From NCBI RefSeq assembly GCF_001715295.1, contig NZ_MDKB01000005.1:609901-673900 (forward strand): a stretch of DNA of 64,000 bases. Reading direction: 5' to 3'. Made by a program: the position numbers and the translations under genes. The notes below the pieces were generated by a model. That model searched no databases, was not told the DNA's origin, and saw only the letters and a program-made list of their open reading frames with translations. The stretch comes from Streptomyces griseus. GTDB taxonomy: Bacteria; Actinomycetota; Actinomycetes; Streptomycetales; Streptomycetaceae. Below, piece by piece: positions 32,449-41,155 of this stretch (position 1 is the stretch's first letter; each line of letters begins with the position of its first letter).

Positions 32449-33984
32449 ATGACGACCTCCCCACCGCCGCCCGACCGGTCCGGCCCCGTGCCGGCCGCGG
32501 AGGCAAGCGGCCTGAACAAGCAGTACCCGGGTGTCCGCGCGCTGGTCGACGTCGACTTCCGGATCGAGCCGGGCGAAGTCCGCGCCCTCCTCGGACGCAA
32601 TGGAGCGGGCAAGTCCACGCTGATCCGGATGCTGTCCGGTGTCGAGGTCCCCGACAGCGGCGAGGTCCGCATCGGCGGCGAGACCCTCGGTGACGGCGGC
32701 GTGCGACGGGCTGCCGAGCTGGGTGCGGCCACGGTCCACCAGGAACTGAGCCTGGTACCCGAGATGACGGTCGCCGAGAACCTCTTCCTCGGCGAGTGGC
32801 CCCGCCGCGGCGCATCCGGGGTGGACTTCCCGCGGATGCGCCGGGAGGCCGCCGAGGTGCTGGCCGAACTCGACGTACGGGTCGATCCGGAGGACACGGT
32901 CGGCTCCCTGCCGCTGGCCGAGCAGCAGCTCGTCGAGATCGCCCGCGCGGTACGCCGTCGGCCTCGGCTGCTGATCCTCGACGAGCCGACGAGCGCGCTG
33001 GCCGCCGGTGAGGCGCGTACCGTCCTGGAGGCGGTCGGCCGTATCTCCGCCACCGGCGTCGCGGTGATCTACGTGAGCCACCGGCTGGACGAGATCCGGC
33101 AGGTGGCGCGCAGCGTGACCGTCGTCCGTGACGGCAACGTGGTGGACACGGTGGACGTGCGGGAGGCGACGACCGCGCAGATCGTCGCCCTCATGCTCGG
33201 TCAGGCGGCCCGCGAGCAGGAACCGTTCGCGCCGCGGGCCGTGGACCGCTCCGGCACCCCGCTGCTGTCCGTGCGGAACCTGACGCTGGCGCCGAAGCTG
33301 GAGGACGCCGGCTTCGACCTGTACGCCGGTGAGGTGCTGGGCATCGGCGGGCTGCTGGGCTCGGGGCGCAGCGAACTCCTCCGAGCGGTCGCCGGGTTCG
33401 AGCCCGCCGCCGAGCGCACGGTCACCTTCGAGGGGCGGCCGGTTCCCCGCCCCACCGCGGCGGCGATGAAGCGGCTCGGAGTGGGCATGACCCCCGAGGA
33501 CCGCAAGGGCGAGGGGATCGTCCCGCTGCTGGGCGTCGGCGAGAACATGACGATGTCCTGGTTCGCCGGGATCAGCGGCCGGACCGGACTCTCCCCCCGC
33601 CGGGCCGGGGAGGCCGGCGAGGACCTGGTGCGCCGCCTCGCGGTCAAGACTCCGGGCCTGGACACCCCCATCGTCAACCTCAGCGGCGGCAACCAGCAGA
33701 AGGCCGTCATCGGCCGCTGGCTGCACGCCCGCAGCCGGGTTCTGCTCCTGGACGAACCCACCCGGGGTGTGGACGTCGAGGCCAAGCAGCAGATCTACCG
33801 CCTGATCCGGTCCCTGGCCGACGAAGGTGCCGCCGTGGTCTTCGTCTCCGGCGAGCTGGAGGAGCTGCCGCTCGTCTGCGACCGGGTCCTGACACTGCAG
33901 AACGGCCGGTTCACCCGCGAGTTCCTCGCTCCCGACATCACTCTCGACGACATCATGGCCGCCACCATGGCGGTGGAAGTGTGA
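32449..33984 (+). CDS. Sugar ABC transporter ATP-binding protein (RbsA/MglA type)
   Basis: A 511-residue double ATPase with two fused ABC cassettes, as in ribose and galactose importers. The first half has Walker A GRNGAGKSTL, a Q-loop HQELSLVPEM and Walker B LLILDEPTSAL. The second half starts LLSVRNLTLAPKLED, has a weaker Walker A (GLLGSGRSELL), the signature LSGGNQQKAVI and Walker B VLLLDEPTRGVDVEA. It powers uptake with the permease encoded next. Its stop overlaps a possible GTG start of the permease. Confidence 0.92.
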   Translation: MTTSPPPPDRSGPVPAAEASGLNKQYPGVRALVDVDFRIEPGEVRALLGRNGAGKSTLIRMLSGVEVPDSGEVRIGGETLGDGGVRRAAELGAATVHQELSLVPEMTVAENLFLGEWPRRGASGVDFPRMRREAAEVLAELDVRVDPEDTVGSLPLAEQQLVEIARAVRRRPRLLILDEPTSALAAGEARTVLEAVGRISATGVAVIYVSHRLDEIRQVARSVTVVRDGNVVDTVDVREATTAQIVALMLGQAAREQEPFAPRAVDRSGTPLLSVRNLTLAPKLEDAGFDLYAGEVLGIGGLLGSGRSELLRAVAGFEPAAERTVTFEGRPVPRPTAAAMKRLGVGMTPEDRKGEGIVPLLGVGENMTMSWFAGISGRTGLSPRRAGEAGEDLVRRLAVKTPGLDTPIVNLSGGNQQKAVIGRWLHARSRVLLLDEPTRGVDVEAKQQIYRLIRSLADEGAAVVFVSGELEELPLVCDRVLTLQNGRFTREFLAPDITLDDIMAATMAVEV

Positions 33985-33995
33985 GGCAGACAACC

Positions 33996-35015
33996 ATGTC
34001 CTCGACCCTCGTGGCCGGCAAGACGTCCGGCCCCCCGTCTCCGTCCCCCGGCACCGTCCGCGTCCGCCGGCTGCGCCACCTCAACGAAATGGGGCTGCTG
34101 GCCGCGGTGGTGGTGCTGTACATCGCGCTCGGCGTCACCGCCGGCGGATTCCTCAGCACCGACAATCAGCTCGGCATCCTGCGGGACGCCGCGACCGTCG
34201 GCATCCCCGCCCTCGGCGTCACCCTGGTGATCATCGCCGGGGAGATCGACATCAGCATCGGCCCGGCCGTGGCGTTCGCCTCGGTGCTCTTCGCCAAGGG
34301 CGCCACCGAATGGGACCTGGGGCTGCCCCTCGCACTGCTGCTCACCCTGGTGGCCGGTGCGCTCTGGGGATCGGCGGCCGGCTGGCTGCGCGCCCGGTTC
34401 GGGGTGCCGTCCTTCATCGCGACGCTCGGTCTCTGGAGCGCGCTGGGCGGCCTCGCCCTCTACACCACCAACGCGCTGCCCGTGGCCACCCCCGGCGGCG
34501 GTTTCATGGACGCGCTCGGCGGCAAGGTCCTCGGTATCCCGACCCCCGCGATCGTCCTGGTGCTGCTGTTCCTGGTGTTCTGGTACGTCGCCCGCCGGAC
34601 GGCCTACGGGCGGTCGGTCTACGCGGTGGGCGGCAACGCGGCGGCCGCGCAGCTGGCGGGCATCCCCATCAGCCGTGTGCGCGTCGTGCTCTTCGCCACC
34701 ACGGGACTGCTCTCCGCCCTCACCGGCATCCTGATGGCGGCCCGACTGGGCTCGGGCAACGGCGGCGCGGCCGCGGGCCTGGAGTTCGACGTGATCGCCG
34801 CCGTCGTCATCGGCGGCACCGCGCTGGCCGGAGGCCGCGGAAGCCTGGTCGGGACGATGCTGGGCGTGGTGTTCATCTCGGTGATCGCCAACGGGCTGGT
34901 CCTGCTGGGGGTCAACTCCTTCCTCCAGGACGTCGTGCGCGGCCTGATCATCGTCGGGGCCGTACTCATCAACGTCGTCATCTCCCGCAAGAGCCTCACG
35001 ACGCGCACCACGTGA
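33996..35015 (+). CDS. Sugar ABC transporter permease (RbsC type)
   Basis: A 339-residue membrane permease with about 8-10 helices. It shows the BPD_transp_2 features GVTLVIIAGEIDISIGPAVAFASV, FGVPSFIATLG, GRSVYAVGGNAAAAQLAGIPI and IGGTALAGGRGSLVGTMLGVVFI. The homodimer forms the channel for the ATPase upstream. ATG 33996 has GAGG nine bases upstream; a GTG at 33981 overlapping the ATPase stop is the alternative. Confidence 0.9.
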   Translation: MSSTLVAGKTSGPPSPSPGTVRVRRLRHLNEMGLLAAVVVLYIALGVTAGGFLSTDNQLGILRDAATVGIPALGVTLVIIAGEIDISIGPAVAFASVLFAKGATEWDLGLPLALLLTLVAGALWGSAAGWLRARFGVPSFIATLGLWSALGGLALYTTNALPVATPGGGFMDALGGKVLGIPTPAIVLVLLFLVFWYVARRTAYGRSVYAVGGNAAAAQLAGIPISRVRVVLFATTGLLSALTGILMAARLGSGNGGAAAGLEFDVIAAVVIGGTALAGGRGSLVGTMLGVVFISVIANGLVLLGVNSFLQDVVRGLIIVGAVLINVVISRKSLTTRTT

Positions 35016-35057
35016 CCCGTCCGCCACGACCCGCCCGACCCGCACGAAGGACACCCC

Positions 35058-36143
35058 ATGAGCGAGACCACCACCCCGCTGCCCGCCACCATGCGCGGCG
35101 TGTACCTGCCGGGGAACAGCACCGCCGAGACACGGGAGCTACCCGTTCCGGAGCCCGGCCCGGGACAGGTACTCCTGCGCGTGGGCGCGGCCGGTATCTG
35201 CGGCAGTGACATCGGCTACATCTACCGCGAGCACAAGACCCACCGCGGGGTGGACGGCCCCGCCTACCGGGGCGTCGTCGCCGGCCACGAGCCGAGTGGC
35301 ACCGTGGTGGCGACGGGCCCCGGGGTGCGGCGCCACCGGCCGGGCGACCGGGTGGTGGTCTACCACATCGCCGGATGCGGACTCTGCGACAACTGCGCCC
35401 GCGGCTACCAGATCAGCTGCGCCGCCCCCTCCCGCGCGGCCTACGGCTGGCAGCGCGACGGCGGAGCGGCCGACTACCTGCTCGCCGACGAGCACACCCT
35501 GGTGCCGCTGCCCGACGAGCTGAGCTTCGTCGACGGGGCGCTCGTCGCCTGTGGCTTCGGTACGGCGTACGAGGGCATCCGGCGGATCGGCGTGAACGGC
35601 GACGACGACCTGCTCGTGGTCGGGCTGGGCCCGGTGGGCCTGGCCGCGGCGATGACCGGCCGGGGCCGTGGCGCGCGGCGGGTGATCGGGGTGGAGGTCT
35701 CACCGGAGCGCCGCGCGTGGGCCGACGGGCTCGACGTCTTCGACGCGACGGTCACCCCTGAGGAGGCGGCCGACACCGTGGCGGCGCTCACCGGCGGGCG
35801 CGGGGCCTCCACCGCGATCGACTGTTCGGGCACCCGCCCCGGCAGGTCCACCGCCATCGCGCACATCGCCGAGTGGGGACGGATCTCCCTGGTGGGCGAG
35901 GGCGGGACTCTGGAGACCGAGGTCTCCGACGCCCTCCTGCACAAGCAGGTCACCCTGTACGCCTCCTGGGTCACCTCGGTGCCGGTGATGGCGGAGCTGG
36001 CCCGCAATCTCGTGCGTTGGGGCGTCCGGCCCGAGCGGATCGTCAGCGACCGCTTCGGTCTCGCGCGGGCGGACGAGGCGTTCGCGCTCGCCGCGGGCGC
36101 GGCCCGGGGCAAGGTCGTGCTGGAACCCGGTCTGGACGGCTGA
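35058..36143 (+). CDS. Zinc-dependent medium-chain dehydrogenase
   Basis: A 361-residue alcohol/polyol dehydrogenase. The catalytic zinc region has GICGSDIGYIY and GHEPSG; the structural zinc knuckle is CGLCDNCARGYQISC. The Rossmann fold has VVGLGPVGLAAAMTG. The substrate class is sugar alcohol or sugar, like sorbitol, threonine or galactitol dehydrogenases, using NAD(P). Located between the importer and the DUF4380 gene, it most likely oxidises the imported sugar or polyol at the start of the pathway. A role for the SDR at the end of the cluster in the same step cannot be excluded. Confidence 0.85.
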   Translation: MSETTTPLPATMRGVYLPGNSTAETRELPVPEPGPGQVLLRVGAAGICGSDIGYIYREHKTHRGVDGPAYRGVVAGHEPSGTVVATGPGVRRHRPGDRVVVYHIAGCGLCDNCARGYQISCAAPSRAAYGWQRDGGAADYLLADEHTLVPLPDELSFVDGALVACGFGTAYEGIRRIGVNGDDDLLVVGLGPVGLAAAMTGRGRGARRVIGVEVSPERRAWADGLDVFDATVTPEEAADTVAALTGGRGASTAIDCSGTRPGRSTAIAHIAEWGRISLVGEGGTLETEVSDALLHKQVTLYASWVTSVPVMAELARNLVRWGVRPERIVSDRFGLARADEAFALAAGAARGKVVLEPGLDG

Positions 36144-37430
36144 GTGGTGACCGAGACGAACGACGCGGTGCGGGTGCGCCGCACACCGGCCGCGCACGGA
36201 GAGCTGATCACGCTGGACGCCGGCGCCCTGACGGTCACCGCCGCGCCCGGGCTGGGCGGCCGGCTGCTCTCGGTGACGCTGGACGGCGCGGAGTTCCTGT
36301 ACCGCAACCCGCGCCTCCTGGGCGACGACCTCGCACCGCTGCCGGGCGTGCGGCCCGGCCCGCACGACGGTTCGATGGCCGACTGGCTGAACTGGGGCGG
36401 TGACAAGACCTGGCCCGCGCCGCAGGGCTGGGACGGCCCCGGCCGGTGGGCGGGTCCACCGGACCCGGTGCTGGACTCGGGCCCCTACACCGCGCGGGTC
36501 GAACAGCGAAACGGGACAGTGGCACTCGTGCTGACCAGTGGTGACGACCCGCGCACCGGCCTGCGGCTGGAGCGCCGGATCGCGCTTCGCCCGCGCAGCA
36601 CGGCCTTCGGCCTGCATCTGAGGATGACCAATACCAGTGCCACGGAACGCCGTTGGGCCCTGTGGAACGTCACCCAGATCGCAGGGGCTCCGTCGGCGGG
36701 TCCGGCGGGCGCCGAGGGCGTCTATCTCGGCCGCGCCGGGTCCGGGCGACCGGCCACCGTACCGCTGGTCGCCGGCACGGGCCGGCCGCGGGTGCGGGAG
36801 GCCGCTCCGGGCGTCCTGCACGTACCGCACCAGGACGTCGTCGGGAAGGTGGGCTTTCCCGACTCCGCGGGATGGCTGGCGCACGTCGGGCCGGAACGCA
36901 CCCTGACGCAGCGCTTCACCGTCCAGGAGGTCCCCTACCCCGACGAGGGGTCGCGTGCCGAGGTGTGGTTGGAGTATCCGCTCGCGGAGGGGCTGCCTCA
37001 CCTGGGCGGTCTGCGGCCGCTCGACCACGTCGTCGAATGTGAGGCGCTGGGACCGCTGACGACACTCGCGCCGGGGGCGTCGGCCCTGCTGGAGGTGGAG
37101 TTCGGGGTCGGCCCCTCCGTCGGACCGGTCGAGGCCGTGACCCCGGCCGGTTACTGGGCGGGACCGCCCCCCGGCGGGGCGGACGGACGGCTGGAGGGCA
37201 TCTTCGTCCCCTACGCCGCAGGTCGGCTGGAGGCCCGCGGCCCGGCCTGGGCACAGCCGCTCGTGCTGGGCGCGCTGGAGCCGGGCCGGGCGTGCCGTGT
37301 GCGGCTGCCGAGCGATCAGAACCGGTCGCCCGTACTGGAGTTGACGGCCGCACTGGCCGACGGCGGCACGGCCCGGGTGGCCCTTGTCACTGCGGAGGAG
37401 GACGGAAAACGCCCCACTTTTAATTCATAA
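36144..37430 (+). CDS. DUF4380 (aldose-epimerase-fold) protein
   Basis: A 428-residue protein of the galactose-mutarotase-like fold family DUF4380. It has GALTVTAAPGLGGRLLSVTLDGAEFLYRNP near the N-terminus, LNWGGDKTWPAPQ, and a beta-rich remainder with MTNTSATERRWALWNVTQI. These proteins bind carbohydrates; their activity is not established. Its start directly follows the stop of the dehydrogenase gene, so the two are translationally coupled. Here it could interconvert sugar anomers before oxidation. No signal peptide is visible, so it should be cytoplasmic. Confidence 0.75.
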   Translation: MVTETNDAVRVRRTPAAHGELITLDAGALTVTAAPGLGGRLLSVTLDGAEFLYRNPRLLGDDLAPLPGVRPGPHDGSMADWLNWGGDKTWPAPQGWDGPGRWAGPPDPVLDSGPYTARVEQRNGTVALVLTSGDDPRTGLRLERRIALRPRSTAFGLHLRMTNTSATERRWALWNVTQIAGAPSAGPAGAEGVYLGRAGSGRPATVPLVAGTGRPRVREAAPGVLHVPHQDVVGKVGFPDSAGWLAHVGPERTLTQRFTVQEVPYPDEGSRAEVWLEYPLAEGLPHLGGLRPLDHVVECEALGPLTTLAPGASALLEVEFGVGPSVGPVEAVTPAGYWAGPPPGGADGRLEGIFVPYAAGRLEARGPAWAQPLVLGALEPGRACRVRLPSDQNRSPVLELTAALADGGTARVALVTAEEDGKRPTFNS

Positions 37431-37434
37431 ATAA
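37420..37434. promoter_or_regulatory. AT-rich inverted repeat before the FadR-type gene
   Basis: TTAATT-CAT-AAATAA, matching the inner part of the 31248-31264 dyad with a single mismatch in 12 arm positions. It overlaps the last codons of the DUF4380 gene and lies 55 bases before the regulator start, so the regulator probably controls itself and has its own promoter here. Confidence 0.6.
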
Positions 37435-37488
37435 TATAGGGTGGATGCGTGTGCCGCGCACGGCGCACAGGCGGAGGAGGAACGACAC

Positions 37489-38274
37489 ATGGCCGAGTAC
37501 GTGGGCAGGGGCCTGCACGGGCAGATCGTGGAGACGGTCGGCACGCGCATCGTGCAGGGGCGCCTGCGGGTGGGCGAGACCTTGGACATGTCCTCCCTCA
37601 TCGACGAGCTCGGCATAAGCCAGACGGTGCTGCGGGAGGCCGTCAAGGTCCTCACCGCCAAGGGCCTGGTCGACGCGCGGCAGAAACGCGGCACGTTCGT
37701 CCGCCCCCGCGAGGACTGGAACCTGCTCGACGCCGACGTCATCCGCTGGCAGTTCGCCGCGGACGTTCCGGAGCTGGTCCTGCGGGACCTCGCCGAGGTC
37801 CGCCTCGTCGTCGAACCCGCCGCCGCCCGTCTGGCCGCCGAACGGCGCACCGAGGAAGACCTGACCGCGCTGGAGGCCGCCCTCGCCCGCATGGGTGAGA
37901 CCTCCGGCGATCCGGCCGAGGCCGCCGAGGCCGACCTCGCCTGGCACCGTGCCCTGCTCCGGGCCACCCACAACGAACTGCTCCAGCGCATGGACGTCTT
38001 CATCGGACCGGCTCTGGCCGAACGCGACCGCCTCGTCCACTCCGCCGAGGCCGACAACCCCGTCCCCGCCCACGAACCCGTCCTGCGCGCCGTGCGCGAC
38101 GCGGACCCGTCCGCCGCCGAGCAGGCCATGCGCGCGCTGCTCGCCCGCGCGGACGCCGATCTCGCCCGCACCGCGGACCCCTCCCGTACCCCCACCGAGG
38201 CCGGCGCGGACGACGACCGCGCCGGCCGGAACAGCGGGCACGGCACCGAACCGGAGGACCGAGAAGCCCCATGA
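37489..38274 (+). CDS. FadR/GntR family regulator (DgoR-like)
   Basis: A 261-residue regulator with a GntR HTH (about 8-73: LHGQIVETVGTRIVQGRLRVGETLDMSSLIDELGISQTVLREAVKVLTAKGLVDARQKRGTFV) and a C-terminal FCD ligand-binding helical domain (about 85-225). The layout VIRWQFAADVPELVLRDLAEVRLVVEPAAARLAAERR is typical of DgoR and related sugar-acid regulators. GGAGGAGG lies upstream of ATG 37489. It sits in the cluster directly before dgoD (ATGA overlap) and is the likely controller, repressing until a galactonate-type acid binds. The tail after residue 225 is disordered (Asp/Glu/Pro-rich). Confidence 0.88.
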   Translation: MAEYVGRGLHGQIVETVGTRIVQGRLRVGETLDMSSLIDELGISQTVLREAVKVLTAKGLVDARQKRGTFVRPREDWNLLDADVIRWQFAADVPELVLRDLAEVRLVVEPAAARLAAERRTEEDLTALEAALARMGETSGDPAEAAEADLAWHRALLRATHNELLQRMDVFIGPALAERDRLVHSAEADNPVPAHEPVLRAVRDADPSAAEQAMRALLARADADLARTADPSRTPTEAGADDDRAGRNSGHGTEPEDREAP

Positions 38275-39419
38275 AGATCACCCGCATCGAGACCTTCCGG
38301 GTACCGCCCCGCTGGCTCTTCTGCCGTGTCGAGACGGACGAGGGGATCGTCGGCTGGGGAGAGCCCGTGGTCGAGGGCCGCGCCGACACCGTCCGTACGG
38401 CCGTCGGCGAACTGGCCGAGTACCTCGTCGGGCTGGACCCCCGGAACATCGAGGACCACTGGCAGGTGATGACCCGCGGCACCTTCTACCGCGGCGGACC
38501 GGTGTTCTCCAGCGCCGTCGCAGGCATCGACCAGGCCCTGTGGGACATCCGGGGCCAGGCGCTCGGCGTCCCCGTGCACGATCTGCTCGGCGGTGCCGTC
38601 CGCGACCGCGCCCGCGTCTACTGCTGGGTCGGCGGCGACGAACCGGCCGAGATCGCGGACGCCGTCAGCGCCCAGGTCGAGGCCGGGTTCACCGCCGTCA
38701 AGATGAACGCCACCGGGCTCACCGGACGCCTGGGCGACGCGGCCGGGATCGCCGCCGCACACGCCCGCGTGGCCACCGCGCGTGAGGTGCTCGGCCCCGG
38801 CCGGGACGTCGCGGTGGACCTGCACGGCCGCCTCGGGCCCGCCGGCGCGCGACGTCTGCTCGCGGCGCTGGAGGAACTGCACCCGCTGTTCGCCGAGGAG
38901 CCCGTCACCCCGGAGCACACCCGGCTGCTGGAGCCGCTCGTCCGCTCCACCACCGTGCCCATCGCCACCGGCGAACGCCTCTACTCGCGCTGGGACTTCC
39001 TGCCCGCGCTGACCGCCGGGATCGCCGTCGCCCAGCCCGACCCCTCGCACGCCGGGGGCATCTCCGAACTGCGCCGGATCGCCGCCCTCGCCGAGACCTT
39101 CGATGCCCAGCTTGCACCGCACTGCCCCCTGGGGCCGATCGCGCTCGCCGCCTCGCTCCAGGTCGTCTTCGCCACACCGAACTTCCTGATCCAGGAACAG
39201 AGCATCGGCATCCACTACAACGACGGTGCCGAACTCCTCGACTACGTCGTCGACCCGGAGGTCTTCCGCTTCACCGACGGCCACGTCGCCCGTCCCACGG
39301 GGCCGGGGCTGGGCATCACCGTCGACGAGGACGCGGTCCGCCGGGCCGATGCCGCGGCGGGCGCTCCCTGGCGCAGCCCGCTGTGGCGTCATCCCGACGG
39401 CTCGTTCGCCGAGTGGTGA
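38271..39419 (+). CDS. dgoD: Galactonate dehydratase
   Basis: A 382-residue enolase-superfamily enzyme that dehydrates D-galactonate to 2-keto-3-deoxygalactonate. It follows E. coli DgoD closely along its length: MKITRIETFRVPPRWLF, GWGEPVVEGRADTV, AGIDQALWDI, VDLHGR (metal Asp and base His), FAEEPVTPEH, TGERLYSRWDF, QPDPSHAGGISELRRIA, APHCPLGPIALAAS (catalytic His) and NFLIQEQSIGIHYNDGAELLDYV, ending PLWRHPDGSFAEW. Its ATG overlaps the regulator stop. This gene fixes the cluster to aldonate catabolism; fuconate or related acids are a lesser alternative. Confidence 0.93.
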   Translation: MKITRIETFRVPPRWLFCRVETDEGIVGWGEPVVEGRADTVRTAVGELAEYLVGLDPRNIEDHWQVMTRGTFYRGGPVFSSAVAGIDQALWDIRGQALGVPVHDLLGGAVRDRARVYCWVGGDEPAEIADAVSAQVEAGFTAVKMNATGLTGRLGDAAGIAAAHARVATAREVLGPGRDVAVDLHGRLGPAGARRLLAALEELHPLFAEEPVTPEHTRLLEPLVRSTTVPIATGERLYSRWDFLPALTAGIAVAQPDPSHAGGISELRRIAALAETFDAQLAPHCPLGPIALAASLQVVFATPNFLIQEQSIGIHYNDGAELLDYVVDPEVFRFTDGHVARPTGPGLGITVDEDAVRRADAAAGAPWRSPLWRHPDGSFAEW

Positions 39420-39490
39420 CGCCGGCCGCGCCGGCTCCCTCCGTGGCCCCGACCCCGCATCCGTACCGCAGCCCCGAGGACTGACCCAGT

Positions 39491-40123
39491 ATGAGCTTCA
39501 CCGACCGACTCCGCCGTGAACGCGTGATCGCCATCGTCCGCGGCACCGACCCGAAGGCCTCCGAGCAGACCGTGCACACCCTCCGGGAGGAGGGCGTCGC
39601 GCTGATCGAGGTGTCGCTGACGACCCCTGACGCGGCCGGGATCATCGCGCGCTGCGCCCGGGAGGCCGGTGACGCCCTCATCGGCGCCGGCACCGTGCTC
39701 ACCGGCGAGGACGCCCGTGCCGTCCAGCAGGCCGGAGCCGCCTTCGTCGTCACGCCCGCGCTCTCCGAGGGGAGTGTCACCGCGCACGCCCTCGGACTCC
39801 CCGTCGTCGCCGGCGCGCTGACCCCGACCGAGATCGTCCGGGCGGTCGGCGAGGGCGCCACCGCCGTCAAGCTCTTCCCCGCCTCCGTCGGCGGTCCGGC
39901 CTACCTGCGCTCCCTGCGCGATCCGCTGCCCGAGGTCCCGTTCGTGCCCACCGGGGGCGTGGACGCCGAGGCCGCCCGCGCCTACCTGGAGGCGGGCGCC
40001 CTTGCGGTCGGCGTCGGATCACCCATCGTGGGGGACGCCCCGCACGGCGGTGACCTGGACGCGCTGCGGGAGCGGTGCCGCATCTTCCTCGCCGCCCTCC
40101 ACGGTCACCGGGAGGGGCCGTGA
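39491..40123 (+). CDS. dgoA: 2-keto-3-deoxy-6-phosphogalactonate/gluconate aldolase
   Basis: A 210-residue class I aldolase. RVIAIVRG, LIEVSLTTPDA (catalytic Glu), GAGTVLTGEDA, and VKLFPAS, with the Schiff-base Lys, are all present; VPTGGVDAE binds phosphate. It cleaves KDPGal or KDPG to pyruvate and glyceraldehyde 3-phosphate, the last step of the route. Its stop overlaps the start of the kinase gene (GTGA). Sequence alone does not separate galacto from gluco specificity; the dgoD neighbour favours galacto. Confidence 0.9.
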   Translation: MSFTDRLRRERVIAIVRGTDPKASEQTVHTLREEGVALIEVSLTTPDAAGIIARCAREAGDALIGAGTVLTGEDARAVQQAGAAFVVTPALSEGSVTAHALGLPVVAGALTPTEIVRAVGEGATAVKLFPASVGGPAYLRSLRDPLPEVPFVPTGGVDAEAARAYLEAGALAVGVGSPIVGDAPHGGDLDALRERCRIFLAALHGHREGP

Positions 40124-41085
40124 GCACCGGGACCACCCCCGACGTCGTCACTCTGGGGGAGACGATGGCCGTCCTGCGGGCATCCGGCCCGCTCCGGATG
40201 GGCGGCGACCTGCGGCTCTCGGTGGCCGGAGCCGAGTCCAACGTGGCCATCGGCCTGACCCGGCTCGGACACCGCGCGCGCTGGATCGGCCGCGTCGGTG
40301 ACGACGAACTGGGCACTCTGGTCCTGCGCACGCTGCGTGCCGAGTCCGTGGACACCACGGGGGCCCGTACCGACCACGACGCCCCGACCGGGCTGCTGCT
40401 GTCCGAACCGCGGATCGCCGACCTCACACGCATCCAGTACTACCGGGCGGGCTCGGCGGGCTCCCGGCTGGGCCCCGAGGACGTGCCGCCCGCCCTGCTC
40501 GACGGCGCCCGGATCCTGCACGTCTCCGGCATCACCTGCGCCTTGGGGCCGCGGCCGCTGGCCGCCGTGCGCGCAGCGGTCCAGGCCGCCCGGGCGGCCG
40601 GACTCCTGGTCAGCCTGGACGTGAACCACCGCCCCCGGCTCTGGAGCACGTCCGAGGCCGCCGACGTACTGCGCCCGCTGGCCCGCGACGCCGACCTCGT
40701 CATCGCCTCGGACGACGAACTCGCCCTGGCCGCCGACCCCTCGGCCCGCACCACCCCCGACCGCGTCCGGTCCCTGCTGTCAGGCGGCCACACCCGGGAG
40801 GTGGCCGTCAAGCTCGGCGGCGACGGCGCTGAACTGCACACGGCGGAGGGCCGGGAACACGCGCCCGCCCGCCGCGTCCGCGTCCGCGACACCGTGGGCG
40901 CCGGAGACGCCTTCACCGCCGGCCTGCTGTCGGGTCTGCTCGACGGCCTCGGCACGCGTGACCGCCTCGAGCGCGCCAACACCGTGGGCGCTTTCGCCGT
41001 CGGCTCCGTGGGCGACTGGCAGGGGCTGCCCGAACGCCGTGAACTCGCCCTGCTGGACCAGGAGGACGGCGCCACGCTGCGCTGA
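40120..41085 (+). CDS. PfkB-family sugar kinase, probable 2-keto-3-deoxy-galactonate/gluconate kinase
   Basis: A 321-residue ribokinase-like kinase. The N-terminus (DVVTLGETMAVLRASGPLRMGGDLRLSVAGAESNVAIGLTRLGHRARWIGRVGDDELG) and the catalytic motif DTVGAGDAFTAGLLSGLL are characteristic of KDG kinases. It would phosphorylate the dehydratase product before the aldolase. E. coli uses an unrelated DgoK at this step, so this is a non-homologous replacement. GTG 40120 overlaps the aldolase stop. Confidence 0.88.
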   Translation: MSTGTTPDVVTLGETMAVLRASGPLRMGGDLRLSVAGAESNVAIGLTRLGHRARWIGRVGDDELGTLVLRTLRAESVDTTGARTDHDAPTGLLLSEPRIADLTRIQYYRAGSAGSRLGPEDVPPALLDGARILHVSGITCALGPRPLAAVRAAVQAARAAGLLVSLDVNHRPRLWSTSEAADVLRPLARDADLVIASDDELALAADPSARTTPDRVRSLLSGGHTREVAVKLGGDGAELHTAEGREHAPARRVRVRDTVGAGDAFTAGLLSGLLDGLGTRDRLERANTVGAFAVGSVGDWQGLPERRELALLDQEDGATLR

Positions 41086-41155
41086 CCGTCCCGCCGTGCC
41101 CCACCCCACCGTCCCGGACTTCCTGAAGGTGCGGTGGACCGGAAGGAGAGAGACC

